Positions 10,387 through 22,541 of a DNA stretch of 64,000 nucleotides are shown one piece after another. The stretch comes from Caenorhabditis remanei. Its lineage: Eukaryota > Nematoda > Chromadorea > Rhabditida > Rhabditidae. Both the position numbers and the translations under genes were made by a program. The stretch spans positions 6,384,587 to 6,448,586 of the forward strand of contig NC_071333.1 of NCBI RefSeq assembly GCF_010183535.1. Direction: 5' to 3'. How positions within the stretch are numbered: position 1 is the stretch's first letter; each line of letters opens with the position of its first letter. The notes below the pieces were generated by a model. It was given only the letters and a program-made list of their open reading frames with translations, had not been told where the DNA came from and ran no database searches.

Positions 10387-12893
10387 ATGAGCTACAAGGT
10401 CCTTCGAAATATTGATCCGACGGATGAACGTGTTGTGCAAGTACTACAACTCTTGCCAGACGTCATCAAGTGAGTTGAAATGCTTCCTGATACATATGCG
10501 CTGTAGCTTCGATATCTGAATTTTTAGTCATTGAGTTTTATTTTTTGAATCACCATTTTTCCAATTGGTATGAAAATATGATTTTTTATCCCACGTACTT
10601 TCTTGAACTATTTTGTGAACCAAACGATCGACTTATGATTTGGTTAGAGCAAAAAATTACTCAATTTTAGTGACAATAAATAGTTTTGAATTTGATCATG
10701 AAGACTTTGACTGTAGTTATAGGCAATCGATCAAATTGTTTTTCAAAAACCAGCTAGAATGTAGTTTTTATACGTTTCACGGTGTTTGTCTTAACTACAG
10801 TTTTTAAATAATGCAAAATGCACAAGATATGTGTATTCAAATACCGACTCAATCTTTTTCCAGAATTTCTGCTCGGATCATCAAAAAATACCATCTTCAC
10901 TTTCGCAAAAACATCAGCGAAATAGTGATGATAATGAAGTTTGATATGAAACCGCATTCTGTTAAACTTATGAGAACAGATATGGCAGATGCACATAAAG
11001 AAACTCAATTCAGTTGCATAATTCCCGCAATAAAGAAAACAACAGAGTCAATAATTGGAGTGACTCATGTCAATGGCATCATGCTGGATACCGTGAATCA
11101 TTTCGAAATACTTCAAACACTATTCCCATTTACCAATCAACGTGGTTACTGTAGATACATCGCTATTTGACTCTGGAGAGTCGTTTTTTCAAACTCAAGA
11201 TTATATGAACATAATATCCAATTGCAAGATTTTGCGAATCGGGAAGTACGTGAAAGATGCATTTCAAAAGAGTGAAACCTGCAAAACGAGCTTGGAGTTT
11301 GATGTATTTTTCAATAAGATGAAAGCGACTGATGAAATCACAGTTCATAATGTCTACGTACAAGGAAATCTACATTTCAACGTCAGTTTTTGTGCTTTTT
11401 GATTTAGTTTTACTTATATTATTGTAGGGCACTTGCAAAAAGCTGGATATTGCATTGGAGAGAGTATCCACAAAAGATATATTGGAACATTCAGTGGGAA
11501 AGACAAAACTTTGCTTGAAAGAGTTTTCACTTGATGATTTGAACAAACTAATTTGTGAGTGGCTCAAGTCAAAAAACAATAACATGCGTCAATTGATGAT
11601 TCAACTCGAAAATCCAATAACCGATGACATAGAAACAATTTTCAAAGGACTCGTTCATCATGGTGATATATCTCCCTGCTGTAGTTCAATTATACAGGGT
11701 GGTTGATAAGTATACGACGCTGTTAAAATCTTGATAATCGGATTTAGATTACAAAAATAATTAGAAGTTGGACACTTTGACTTCAATACATGCCTCCAAA
11801 CAGACGATGAGAAAATCGCTAGTGCGGCGCAGATAGTCGACGTCGACTTTGTCCCATACCTTTTGAAGGGTGGTCTTGTTAATTTGAAACTATGTGACGT
11901 AGCCTAATTTAGTTGAGAGATAAAAAAGCGGCTAGCAGAGTGTCGAGCTGTACAAGGCAACAAAACGTCATTCAAAACCCTGTTTTGGTGAACCGCGAAT
12001 TGATTTTCGCATATCTGTTAATGAAAATCAACAGAGTTTTACCGTCAGATGTCACCCCGGCCCATACTATGTCAATTTTAGAAAAAAAACGGTCATGGGC
12101 CTGGCAACGTTTTTGGGAACCATCTGTCTGCTTGTGAGAACAATTGTATTTGCTTTTGACGATTGAAAAAAGGCTCCATCGTTAAAACCTTCGCGTAAGT
12201 CCAGATCATGTCGGAGACGCGCCGTAAAATCACTTTTTTATCGTACATCTTAAGTTTCCAACTATGAATTCTTTTTGTAAACTAAATCTTATACGTATAT
12301 TCTAACTATTTATTACGTTTCTTTGTTAATTCAAGCGTTTCACCGCCGATTACCAACGGATTTCAATCCCACAAGAGCGTTGTATACTTATTAGCCACCC
12401 TGCACTTTTTTAACTCTTTCAGATAAAAATATTCATTTTCAGAAAAAGATGCACAGGAAAAAACTGCCGAGAGCAAAAGATTTCAACTTTAATGAACGTT
12501 GGCGTAGATTTCCAACGTGAAGATGGAGCATGTGCAACTCTATTTTATTCGCCTTCTTCCCACTTCACATTTGCATTGGTTTTCGTCAACGCAAAATGTA
12601 TTATACAACGCCTTTTCTCAAGTGAATCTTTGGAAAAAGCGAATCCATATTACCTTAGGCTTCGTACTCACTTTACTCAAATTCAAACAGTTATTTCTGA
12701 TCACGAAAGCCAGAATACTCCTACAACAAAAGACTATTCAAGAAAAATAGTTTTACTAGGACATCTAATGGCTTCAGTGTACTATTGGGAAATATACAGC
12801 GAAAATATCCGTACTAATTTGGAGAAGATCAATGCTGTAATGACTAAAACAAAAAAGCCTCGCAAACGTTTTGGTTATATGTCTCTTAAATAA
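10387..12893 (+). pseudogene. FBA_2-like paralogue A, frameshifted and carrying a mariner insertion
   Basis: First of three tandem family members. Exons align with the intact copies: 10387-10469, 10864 to about 11390, about 11428-11690 and about 12445-12893. Near 11125-11140 the frame must shift by one base to keep the alignment. The frame coding TVNHFEILQTLF ends, and the next frame continues LPINVVTVDTSLFDSGESFFQ, which matches LPVQTILIESGVFELDDQFFQ in copy B; a single extra C in the CCC at about 11127 would explain it. A 708-bp transposon relic (11695-12402) lies exactly where copies B and C have a short intron after the CC motif, and the expected GT donor is not visible there. The last exon resumes in phase and carries the family signature VDFQREDGACATLF and a final RKRFGYMSLK. 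It is probably a recent pseudogene, unless the extra base is a sequencing error. Confidence 0.7.
11695..12402 (-). mobile_element. Decayed mariner/Tc-like transposon inside paralogue A
   Basis: The termini are inverted repeats of about 27 bp: CAGGGTGGTTGATAAGTATACG on the left and the reverse complement of CAGGGTGGCTAATAAGTATACA on the right. The dinucleotide TA precedes the left end at 11693-11694; the right side reads CA, so the target duplication is no longer perfect. On the minus strand, fragments of a transposase can be read, including W-A-G-V-T-S-D-G-K-T-L-L-I-F near 12010-12060, the mariner-type catalytic-core motif, and K-V-W-D-K-V-D-V-D-Y-L-R-R near the C-terminal end. The reading frame is broken, so the copy is non-autonomous. 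Confidence 0.75.
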
Positions 12894-13254
12894 TTAAATA
12901 TCAAACCTTTCTTCATTTAATTTTTCCCAATGTTTCTTTTTGTTCATTGTAATATCTTTAACATAATCAAGAATCGACGAAGGCATATATTGTATTGTAG
13001 TTACGAACTTTTCACATGTTATTCGTGAAGTATTTATCACACATTACGTATCATATTCTCACACGCAACCTACGTCTTAATGGGATATTCTGTAATTCAA
13101 ATAAATTATCTGTGAAAAATTAAAATAGAATTTTCACATAACAACAGAAAAAAACCCTCTACAACATGGTAAATTCAAAAACAAAACTTAAACGTGCCAG
13201 CAGAACGTAAAGAGGCGGGTCCCGCTGTTGGACATGGCTCATCGAGGCCCGGCC

Positions 13255-13593
13255 CTTAAAAGGGAGTGTGGTATTCCAGAAATCGAGATTTTTTATATGG
13301 ATTGACTCAGAATTTTGTAGAAAAGAGAAAATTCTCTTGGAGCCAGATCCGAAAATTCGTCTGAAACGGGTTATGAGGCCTGAAAGTGTCAAAAAAGGAC
13401 CTCTCGCCGTGAAGGTTTGCCTTATTTTCAAAGTAAAATTCTCTCGTCGTGAACATGAAAAAATGTTGAAATATTGCTCGTTTTTGACTAATTTTCGGAC
13501 CTGACTCCAAGAGACTTTTCTCTTTTCTACAAAATTCTGAGTCGAACCATATCAAAAAATCTCGGTTTTTGGAATACCGCAGTCCCCTTTTAA
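13255..13593. mobile_element. 339-bp palindromic MITE with long inverted arms
   Basis: Two arms of about 112 bp are nearly perfect inverted copies. The left begins TTAAAAGGGAGTGTGGTATTCC and the right ends as the reverse complement of TTAAAAGGGGACTGCGGTATTCC. Both arms share the core CAGAATTTTGTAGAAAAGAGAAAA. The loop of about 110 bp contains two copies of a TCTCGYCGTGAA motif. TTAA at both ends may be part of the element or a TTAA or TA target site. Two overlapping open frames read from the two strands encode nearly the same peptide, which is a by-product of the palindrome. Confidence 0.8.
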
Positions 13594-16063
13594 TTGTTAT
13601 TATTACCACAAACAGTTTGGATAATTTCCCAATTTTGAGGGCTTTTAATGAACGATTTTGAAAGAGCTCTGTGATTTGTCATCTGATGTATCATTCGTGA
13701 AGCAACTACTCAGCTGAAAAAATTTATGATTCCCACTGGGAACTCCAAGAATGGGCAACTGTATCTATGGTTGGTTATGGCTTCGATTTAGGTAGACTTG
13801 CCCTGAGAGAGTTTATTTTTGTTAGAGCCATGTTAGCAGTCGTCTACAATATATTCATAGTTCCCCTTGATTTGACACTTAAAACTAATGAATTTTCTCA
13901 ACAGAGCAGCTGCCGTTGCAGCTCTTTTTCAACTGTTGATTTGTTGCATCCTGAACAAACCATCTTGCAAATGCATAATACAGAAAGGGCTCGAAAATAC
14001 TGTGAAACAGTATAACTGGGGGAGATCCTAATACCTGTTTAATGAAAACCGGATTTTTTCATCTTGTGAGATTAAAGTGAGATAATAGACGGTTTGCTCT
14101 GAAATTGGAATGCCCTGAAATATATTTTGATGTCGCAGAGAAACTAACCTTTTAGGGAATGTATAATCACACCATTCTATAAAAAACTATAGCTGGCAGC
14201 TGGGTCTTTCAATATAATTGCCCGAAGAACTCTAGCTAAAAATTGTTCTACAATTTTTTGTACTCATGTTTTGAGTGCACTGCATGCTAAACGTGTTCCC
14301 GATTCCAGCTGCTGATAAGTTTTGTTCAACATGAATTCCATTTCAAAACCCGTGGGTCCAAATCCAGTGAACTAAACTATGAACATGATTTTCATCACTT
14401 GATCCTGTACTTTGTTCAAAGAAAAAGAAATTTTTAACGCTGGAGATATCGTTGAGTAGTTGGACGGTTTTTTTTGTAATGGTTTTTTTGTAATTCAGAG
14501 TTATTTAATGGGTCTGAGCAGCTTATGCTTATTGCTTGTTGTAAGTTTTTGCAATTTTTGAAGATGAACTCTGGTTTGACCTATGGTACAGTACACATCA
14601 GAATCTATAAATCGAATCGAACCTATTCTTACGCTGGAGTAATTTCTTCTGTCGATTTTAAGTCTTTCTGAGTTGAAAGATTATACCCACAAGCCACTTG
14701 GCATCCAATGATTCTGCCTCTTTCAAGTTGTTAATTAGCCTTGTTCAGATAAAAATCTACGCCCAATCCACACATTCCAAACCCGTTAGTAGAGACGACG
14801 GATTCCATCGGTAAGCCAAAATACTTGACTAAAAATGATTTAAGTTCCGTTTGGTGCGTCCAGAGTTTGATCGTCGAATGTTTCTGAAATAAAAGCATTT
14901 TCGTCAAAGTTCAGATGTTTAAACCCGAGTTCCGTTTGTTTTTCAATACATTCATCCAGGATGCTTCCCTTTAATAAAAAACTCTCATGATGATGTGATT
15001 TCTCTCTGTAAAAACTTAATCTCATTCAGGTATCAAACTTAATATTTGTGGTTATTCATGTATTTTTTTCCAGATTCCTCTCCAGACTTACAACTGTGAA
15101 ATTTTCCTCCGCAAAAAATGTCATCGGAAGAAATTTTGATGTCTGCAGCTGATGAAACTAGGTTGAAACTAGCTTAATTTACTGTTTGTGATATGTATGA
15201 ACTGTTCTCAATAAATGAGTTTTTTTTAAATGTTTTGATGTCGATTTCAGTTTGAATGAATGATCACTTTCCTATAGATTCTTAGATTTCTTTTCTATAA
15301 ATTTGTTTCAGAAAAAACACAGAAACGGTGAGAAAAAAGCCATGTGTCAAATACAAGTAGATTTTCACCTTCTGGTTTTTTCGTTGAACTTATTATTCTA
15401 TAACAGTTTTTCAGTCTCACCGAATCTTGCCCTGACAACTTTATCAATTATTGGAGACGAACTGTTATTGGAGCAAGCTAGTTTCATTCCATTTTTCGGG
15501 TTTTCAAAAAATCAACTTTTTTTGTACAAAATTGATTTTGTGTGTTATTCAACATGTAGTGAGTCAACATCGATAGGAAAAAACGTAATGGACGCTGAGT
15601 GGCAAAATCGTAGAAAACTTTTTTGTTTCAATCTTTCACAAACTCTAACAATTTTAACACTATTTTTCTTGTTCTAGAAACGTAGTTATTATATAAGATT
15701 TTCGTCAAACTTTTTAGAATTGTTTTTGTCGTAATCTATACGAATGATTTATGGTTCTGCTCTTGTAAACTTGCATTTCAAGTTTCGATCCCTCACATTT
15801 CAAAATCAAAACTCCATTGCACTAATTTCTCTTTCTGCAAGTAAAAGAGTAGTAGACGATGATTATACGAGCATTGGCACTCTACCTTTCTGAGTCTACT
15901 TTGGCATTTGAAGCTACCCATTAGTTTGAATTCTGAGAGCCTATACTCCACTCCGCCCGTTGCCTAGTTACAATTATCTCGTTTTGAATTTGTTTTTTCA
16001 AAAACTACTTCATTCGAAACTTCTATCGTCTTTTATCATGAATAAAAATGAGTTTTTCAGACG
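13594..16063. other. Intergenic region between paralogues A and B
   Basis: I see no convincing gene. Open frames at 13767-14015, 14840-15025 (-) and 15303-15677 lack domain signatures or good splice context. At 15118 a short M-S-S-E-E-I-L-M-S frame ends after 19 codons. It weakly resembles the first exon of paralogue B (M-S-S-Q-K-L-A-L) and could be a remnant of another tandem copy. Confidence 0.4.
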
Positions 16064-17617
16064 ATGTCATCACAAAAACTGGCTCTCTGCGACATCACGG
16101 AACTGAATTCTGAAGAACTAACCAAGTTCGTGCCGGCTAACATGTGAGTTTTCTTCATTTGTTGTGAAGAGTTCAGTTTATCAGTCAATTGAAAAAAGAG
16201 AATTTTTCAGCTTGAAACCCGGTGAAAAGAACGGAAAGTCTTGGAAACTCGTGAAAGCTGCTAAACGGATTCCCAAGCATTTCACACTCATCTTCAGTCA
16301 GTATACTTGTGAAATCGTGCTTCATTTCACCAATTCTAATATTCCTCATTCCTGGAAACTGATGGAGTCAAATTTGGCGAATAGTTTGCCAGTGATGAAA
16401 CCATTCAACATTCATTTACAAAACACCTCCGAGATGATTTGTGGAACCAAGGATAAGAAAAACATCGTTCTTGCCACGGTCAATTTCTTTGTTTTGCTCA
16501 ACAAAATGTTTTTCCTCCCGGTTCAAACTATTTTGATTGAGTCCGGAGTATTCGAACTGGATGATCAGTTTTTTCAAACTACAAAGCACATGCTATTAAT
16601 CCACCAATGCAATATTCTTCGTGTTTATGGACCGCTAAGAACCGATAGAGTTGAGGGAAACAAGAAATGCGAACTTCTTCTCAATAACATCATCGTTACC
16701 GGCGAAATATCCGTGGGTCGATTTATTCAAGAAGGAGCACTGCCATTGCTTACGGTAATACATTTAGAGTCTTGCAATGAATAGCAGATACTTTTTTCAG
16801 CTCAAACAGCTCGACATTCTCAACACTTGGCAGGGAGTAATGTTACCTGAAGATGTTCTAAAAAATGCAGGAAGGAACGGTGAGCTAACAATTGAAAGCT
16901 TCTCATTCACCGACGTGCGTCAATTAATTCGTTTGTGGCTTCAATCTCCTTCAACTGATTTCAACACTCTGTTTATACGGGCAGAAACGCAGAGAATCGA
17001 AAATATCGGAGTTATTTTTGAAGACTTCCTTCACAAACGGGAAAAATCACAATGTTGCCACGTCTCGTAAGTTTAAGAACCTTTCTAGAAAGTAAACATT
17101 GATGAAATGATTCAGAAAAAATGACGAGCAAAGAAACTGTCGAAATAGGATGATAAGATTTCTCACCAAGACGGGAATTGACTTTCAACGTGCGGATCAA
17201 ACAGTTGTAACGGTGTTCTACTCGTCCAACTTTCCATGCACATTTGCAATGATCGTCAGAAATCCAGAAGTATCACCTGAAAAACGTTACGCGGAGCTAA
17301 AAAATCTGAGCAGAGAAAGCGAATCTAAATGTAGAACGCTTCGCAATCAAATGGAAAGAATTTCAGTTTTCCTTGCTTCACGTGTGTTCAAAGACAAGAA
17401 ACTTCTCGCAGATCCGAAGAGTGTTTGTAACTTACTTGAGCAGAAACGTCTCGGCCAATTCGAAAGAGAAAAAACTCGCATGATGTACACTCGAGAAATG
17501 AGAAAGAATGATCTGAGAAGGATTGAAATAGAGATGTACGAAGCAAGAAATACCCGCCAAAGGTTTGGTTATTGTTGTCTCAAACCCTCGTCGCCCTTAA
17601 CAGCTTTCTATTTTTGA
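16064..17617 (+). CDS. FBA_2-like family protein, paralogue B
   Basis: Four exons, 16064-16143, 16211-16754, 16801-17066 and 17116-17617, join in phase to 463 residues. The start at 16064 follows a TTTTTCAG acceptor, typical of a trans-splice site. The middle of the protein repeats a pattern seen in copies A and C: a strand-rich block (LPVQTILIESGVFELDDQFFQ), then EISVGRFIQEG, then LTIESFSFTDVRQLIRLWLQS with a following LFIRAE. The last resembles the FBA_2 domain that usually follows an F-box in nematode proteins. The C-terminal exon starts with GIDFQRADQTVVTVFYSS, continues in a Lys/Glu/Arg-rich helix and ends RQRFGYCCLKP. I cannot find an F-box: exon 1 encodes only 27 residues. Function is unknown; the family type suggests recognition of a protein partner in ubiquitin ligation, but that is inference. 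Confidence 0.75.
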
Positions 17618-18640
17618 CTCTCATGATTTACATGTTTTTCCTCGAAACTCAGAACAAGAGATGTCAACCGATGTTTTGATTATGTCTTGTTAGAACATTA
17701 ATTTTTAATCCGAAAATTGCTACTTCCCCTTTTTTTAATTTGTCTGATTTGTATATCCATAAAGAAAACATATTTTCAACATGTCTTCAGCTCTCATAAT
17801 CACAAATGTGAAATATTTATCTTGAAAAAAACCGTCCCTTCTTATCATCTCATCTCCATTTATTATTTTTTCTTGTTCCTCCACTAAATCTAACCATTCA
17901 GAAAAAAATATATAACTCAACATGTTATATTGATTGTGATTACTTTCTGTTTGTGAACATCTCCAATATTGAACAGTTTAAGCCCCAGTTTGTTTTTTTC
18001 ATTATACTCAGAACGTAGCCCTCGTACTCTTTTTTTGGCATTTGCTACCGTTCATCAAACTTCAGTTTTTGGCCTATTTTTGGCCTATTGTAACTTTTCG
18101 TATTTTTGGCAATATAAAGTGATTTTTTTCAGTCAAATATAAAGTGATTTTTCAGTGTATTATCTATTTTCTCATCTATTAGATGCTCCAGTGATTGAGA
18201 ATGTGTGGGATCGAATGAGCATTCACTAATACAGCGAAATTACACTTGTGGAGAATAATTGATTGTAAGGATCAATGTGGCCACTATAGTATCTTCAAAA
18301 TACAAGTCGAAAACCCGTCGAAGAATTGGTCATTTCTCTTTGAAATATCAAGTGCCAAGGCTCCAGATCTTTCAGTTTCAATTGATCACTCCTTCTTTTC
18401 AAACATCATTCCTTCAAAAACAACATATTCTTTCTCTCGTGATGTCAACGCGTATTCCCACCAGGCGCATCTCACAATGACAATTAGTAGAAGACGTCAA
18501 GCCAGATAAGTTGCTAAGCGACAACAGTCAACACGCGTAATTGTAACTATAGAAGCCTCTCTCTCTCTCTTTCTCCGAGTTGGCTCTTCCCGCCCACTAC
18601 CGCTTACATACTAGTTGGAAGAAAGCAGTCGTGTTTTACA
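17618..18640. other. Intergenic region between paralogues B and C
   Basis: About 1 kb. It includes short direct repeats (TTTTTGGCCTA twice near 18067-18090, and ATATAAAGTGATTTTT...CAG twice at about 18112-18155). A CTCTCT tract at about 18557-18575 and purine-poor DNA precede the start of copy C and may be promoter sequence. The open frames at 18246-18509 look spurious. Confidence 0.45.
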
Positions 18641-20263
18641 ATGGCGAATTTTCCGGTTCAGAGGCGCAGAATGTCGATTCCTCTCACTGCCGGTGAAATG
18701 TAAGAACAACATGATAGTTTACATTACCATATACGTAATTATTTTATTTTCAGCTTCAATCTCAGCTTGAAACATGGAAAAGAAAGCAATATTGTGGTCA
18801 GGCAAGTAGAGCAATTGAGAGCAGATGGAATGGGAATGACATTGTGGATTGGATTGAACAAATCTGATGTGGAGATCAAATGCAGCAACCAAGATAGAGA
18901 TTTCTGTTGGCGGTTCATGAAACAAAACAATCCAGACGCAGATCGCAAAGATGTGTTCACTAACAAGGATATCAATTTTCGGATTGTGTGAGTTACATCT
19001 TTGATTGTTTGAAGTAGATAACTTTCAAATCTTTCCTCCATCTAGACACTCTTCCAAAAACGGAATCAGCCTCAAGACCCGAAAAGGTTTCTCAGTATTC
19101 TCTATGCTTACACACGCTTGTGAACTTCAATCCTTGTTCCGTGTTCGTATCGATACAATTGTCATCGATGAGGACATTTTCGATTCTGCACAAAAATCCC
19201 AGTTTATGATTGACACACTGGCTGGTTCTGAATGTCAAAGCTGTGTCATCCGTCTCGGGTCTAATGACTCGACGTCATTCAAATCTGAGAAAATTATAGA
19301 GCTCTTGAACAAAATAAAAGTTCACGAGACGCTCAACATCCAAGTTTGCCTAACTGAATGGGCAACCAGCACTCTGCAAAAGGTACATCTGAAAAACATG
19401 TTGAGCGCAATCAGTCTTTGAGTATTTTCAGATGGCCGAGATCCCTATAATCACCACAAGAATGAACTTCTCGTACAACGAGATCTTGAAATGCGCTGGC
19501 AAGAATAGTACATTCAATTTGAACAAGTGTGGTCCGATCTTCATTAATCAATTGATGAGATATATTACTGGAGGCCTGGTATCAAACATCGGGATCCTCA
19601 AACTCCAAATGGAAGAGTTCGAGTACAAGAAAACTGACGTTTTGTTTGAAAAAATGCATCATCGTCAAGACGGAAAACCAAATGGACCATTCGAGTGAGT
19701 TCCTGTCTAATATCTTGTTACTTAGTCAATACAAATATATTTTCAGAAGGATGACTATAATAGAACAACTTCCAATCCTCATTGAAACTGGTATCAACAT
19801 TTGTCGTAACGACGGTGCTGTAATAACCGTTTTCTTTGTGCCAAAGTCTCACGATAATGCAATGAAGGCTGCATTTGTCATCCATATCGAATACCCATGG
19901 AATGAGCCTTTAATCGAGAGATTGCCTGCCATTATTGCTGACTTCGAGGAAGATCTTGAGGAATATGAGGAGATTTCGGCAGAACATGACGAAATCCTCA
20001 CCATGGAAAATATTTTGAGCCGATGGCAAATCGAACCAGCCGAAGGAGAGGAAAAAGAATATCGGGCGGAGCTCATGACTCCGGACAATGAAATCAAGAT
20101 CAAGCGAGTTTGTGAAGCAGACAACATTTTGGAAGCAAAAGCAGAACTTCGGATGTTCGCTATGGAGAGAAAATTGGAGGAAGCCCACTTTATCGAACTC
20201 GTTGCTCGTACTGCTGAAGATCGTAAAAGGTTCGGAGTGCTCACCTATGGTGTTGGGCTCTGA
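18641..20263 (+). CDS. FBA_2-like family protein, paralogue C
   Basis: Five exons, 18641-18699, 18754-18987, 19046-19382, 19432-19694 and 19747-20263, give 469 residues with every junction in phase. It has one intron more than copy B, splitting the N-terminal half. Family landmarks in order are IDTIVIDEDIFDSAQKSQF, SEKIIELLNKIKVHETLNIQV, then NLNKCGPIFINQLMRYITGG (FBA_2-like), then TGINICRNDGAVITVFFVP, a long acidic coiled-coil-like segment rich in Glu, and a closing DRKRFGVLTYG. No F-box is visible in the 20-residue first exon. Copies B and C diverge strongly outside these landmarks, so the duplication is old or the genes evolve quickly. An AATAAA lies near 20484. Confidence 0.75.
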
Positions 20264-22541
20264 GGAATCTGTTGTGATTGTAGCCTCTCTGTCTCATTCA
20301 AATCCACTTTTTTCAACTTTTTTTCCTTTTCTTAAACTTCTATTCATTCATTCTTGGTAACCAAACTGTGGGCAGTTTTTAGTAAAGATTGACACGTTTT
20401 TCTTGTAACGTTTTATTTTACTCATCTTCTTCAACCTCTTTTTCTAAACAATATTTTCTACTTCGTGTACATATGAACTGAACAATGAATAAAGTAAAAA
20501 AAAATTTGCGGATGTTGTCATGGGTATTCATATTTTGTCATATGTCCGGTGGACAGCTTCGTCGGATTCAGGATGAGCTGGATACGAGCAAAAGAGCAGC
20601 TGGGGAAGTAACGAGGCAGGTGTATGAGGAAAATAAAAATGTAGCTTCTGAAGGTCACCGTGACTCAAACCCGTTATTATTCATTATCTTTAGAATTAAA
20701 TTCCGATTTGAAAGTTTGAGAAAGAAGAAAAATCAGAGCTGTTGCCACTGGGGAACATAAGTGGCTTAAGCTTTACATAAAGTGCAATAAAAATCACGCT
20801 TTTTGTGATTAGTTAAGCTGTGCTTGCACTTTCTGTGGAATTTTCATGAATTATCATCAGTTTTCTCAAAAACAGTATTGAGGGACGAAGCAAGCTCCAC
20901 ATGTTTAATATACTGAAAGACAATTTGATATGTTCAAAACAGTTTTCTGTTTCATACACGTCATTCCTTTCGGCCGTCAACCACTTTTCACAATTTCTAA
21001 ATATAAATTTCTGTTTTCAAAACTTTTCAACTTTTTCTAATAAAACCAATAAATCAAGTTGAATCCCCTTGTAGATGTTTCTACGGGCATGTCAGATCCA
21101 CATCATCGAAAAGCACAAGTGTGGCGACGTTTCGTTTCTAAAGAATTGATCTGTCGAGAGATGTTGATGTTAGGAGCTGGAAGAAACCCGGGGGCGTAAT
21201 TTTTGTTCTGTTCTAGAAATCCTAATCAACTTGTTATCGTCTGTAATATTAACTGATTGTTTTTGTCTAGAAGATTTACTCATCTCAAGTTGTCATCGTC
21301 ATCAGCTCTCAAGTGAGTTGCCAAGTGATGTTATGTTTTCTGGAGAAAACTTTGACTAACGGCAGTTGTAATTGGTGGATTGAAAGTTTCACATACTTCC
21401 AAAACAGTATCGTACAGGGTAGAGTAACTTATGAAGCAAAGTGGGGAGGAGCAAAGAGCATGGTTAAAAAAAACAAGAGCGATGATCACTATTCTGAAAA
21501 CTTTCATTCTCCCAATAATTGACTCAACCGTTCTGAGCATTTGAACAGTTGAGAAAAATGTTGTATTTCGTTTATGATACTTTTGTTACATTTGATGATG
21601 TAAATGTATTGCTAGCTGGAAAATCAATTTAGTTTTTCTTCGCTTTTTTATCTGCATTCTCTCATCAATGTATTTGGCATTCTTCATGACAATAAATTCA
21701 ATAAAGTCTTTTTTTTAAATTGGCGGTGTGTCAACATTAATAGAAACGTCAGCTGCACTTTATCAAAGGGACACCCGTTGAAACTGGTGGTGCGCAGATC
21801 AATTTAGGCATAAGTTTCAATTGAACGCTTTTCCTCCTGCCTTTGAAATCGGAATCATTCTCTTATCGCTGATGATGAATTCACTTTGTTTTCGTTTCAA
21901 GTCTTAACCAATATATGTAATCACTACTCCCAGATGGATGCCATCCGACGAAAACAATAATTATATTTTTATGTTTTCGAAGGTTATGCACGCATGACTT
22001 TTTTGAATTTGAGAGGGACCGATACTTTTTTGAAATTTAACTTTATTGTATTACAATTCACGTTATAACACAAAATACCAAGTTGGTAACAGAAAAACCA
22101 GAAATATTATGGAATACGTGTCTGTCGGTACAGACCGAGTCGAGGTATTAATAAACGGAAACATAAGAGAAAAGGGAATGTTAGGGCCATTTCGGAAGAA
22201 TTCGGTCCGCGACAGAGCAATAAGGCACTTATAGACACATTTAATCGGGGGACAACAGGGAGGAAAACCAGATGAATTAGTTGGTGAAAAGAAGATGTCG
22301 GGAAGAACAATAACAACAAACTAAATGGAAAACCTAATGAAAAGGACAAAGTGAACAGGGATACCCAGATGGGGGGAAACAAGTGAAACGGTTTGAATAT
22401 GTATCGGTAAATGAATATGGTCTAGACAAAGGATACCAATATGAAAACGCACAATTTCGATAAGAAGAGATTTTGTGAGAGTGAGGGATTAATATAAGAA
22501 AAGGGAAAAACTTAGAAATGATATCTATAGAGGTAAACTTC
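20264..22541. other. Intergenic region, no clear gene
   Basis: About 2.3 kb between convergent genes. A 91-codon frame at 20485-20760 includes G-G-Q-L-R-R-I-Q-D-E-L-D-T-S-K-R-A-A-G-E-V, which looks like a coiled-coil fragment, but it has no partners or recognisable family. The frame at 21313-21522 also lacks support. Confidence 0.45.

Noticed and set aside
13159..13609. Two opposed open frames encoding nearly the same peptide
   Set aside because: They are produced by the two arms of the palindromic element, not by a gene.
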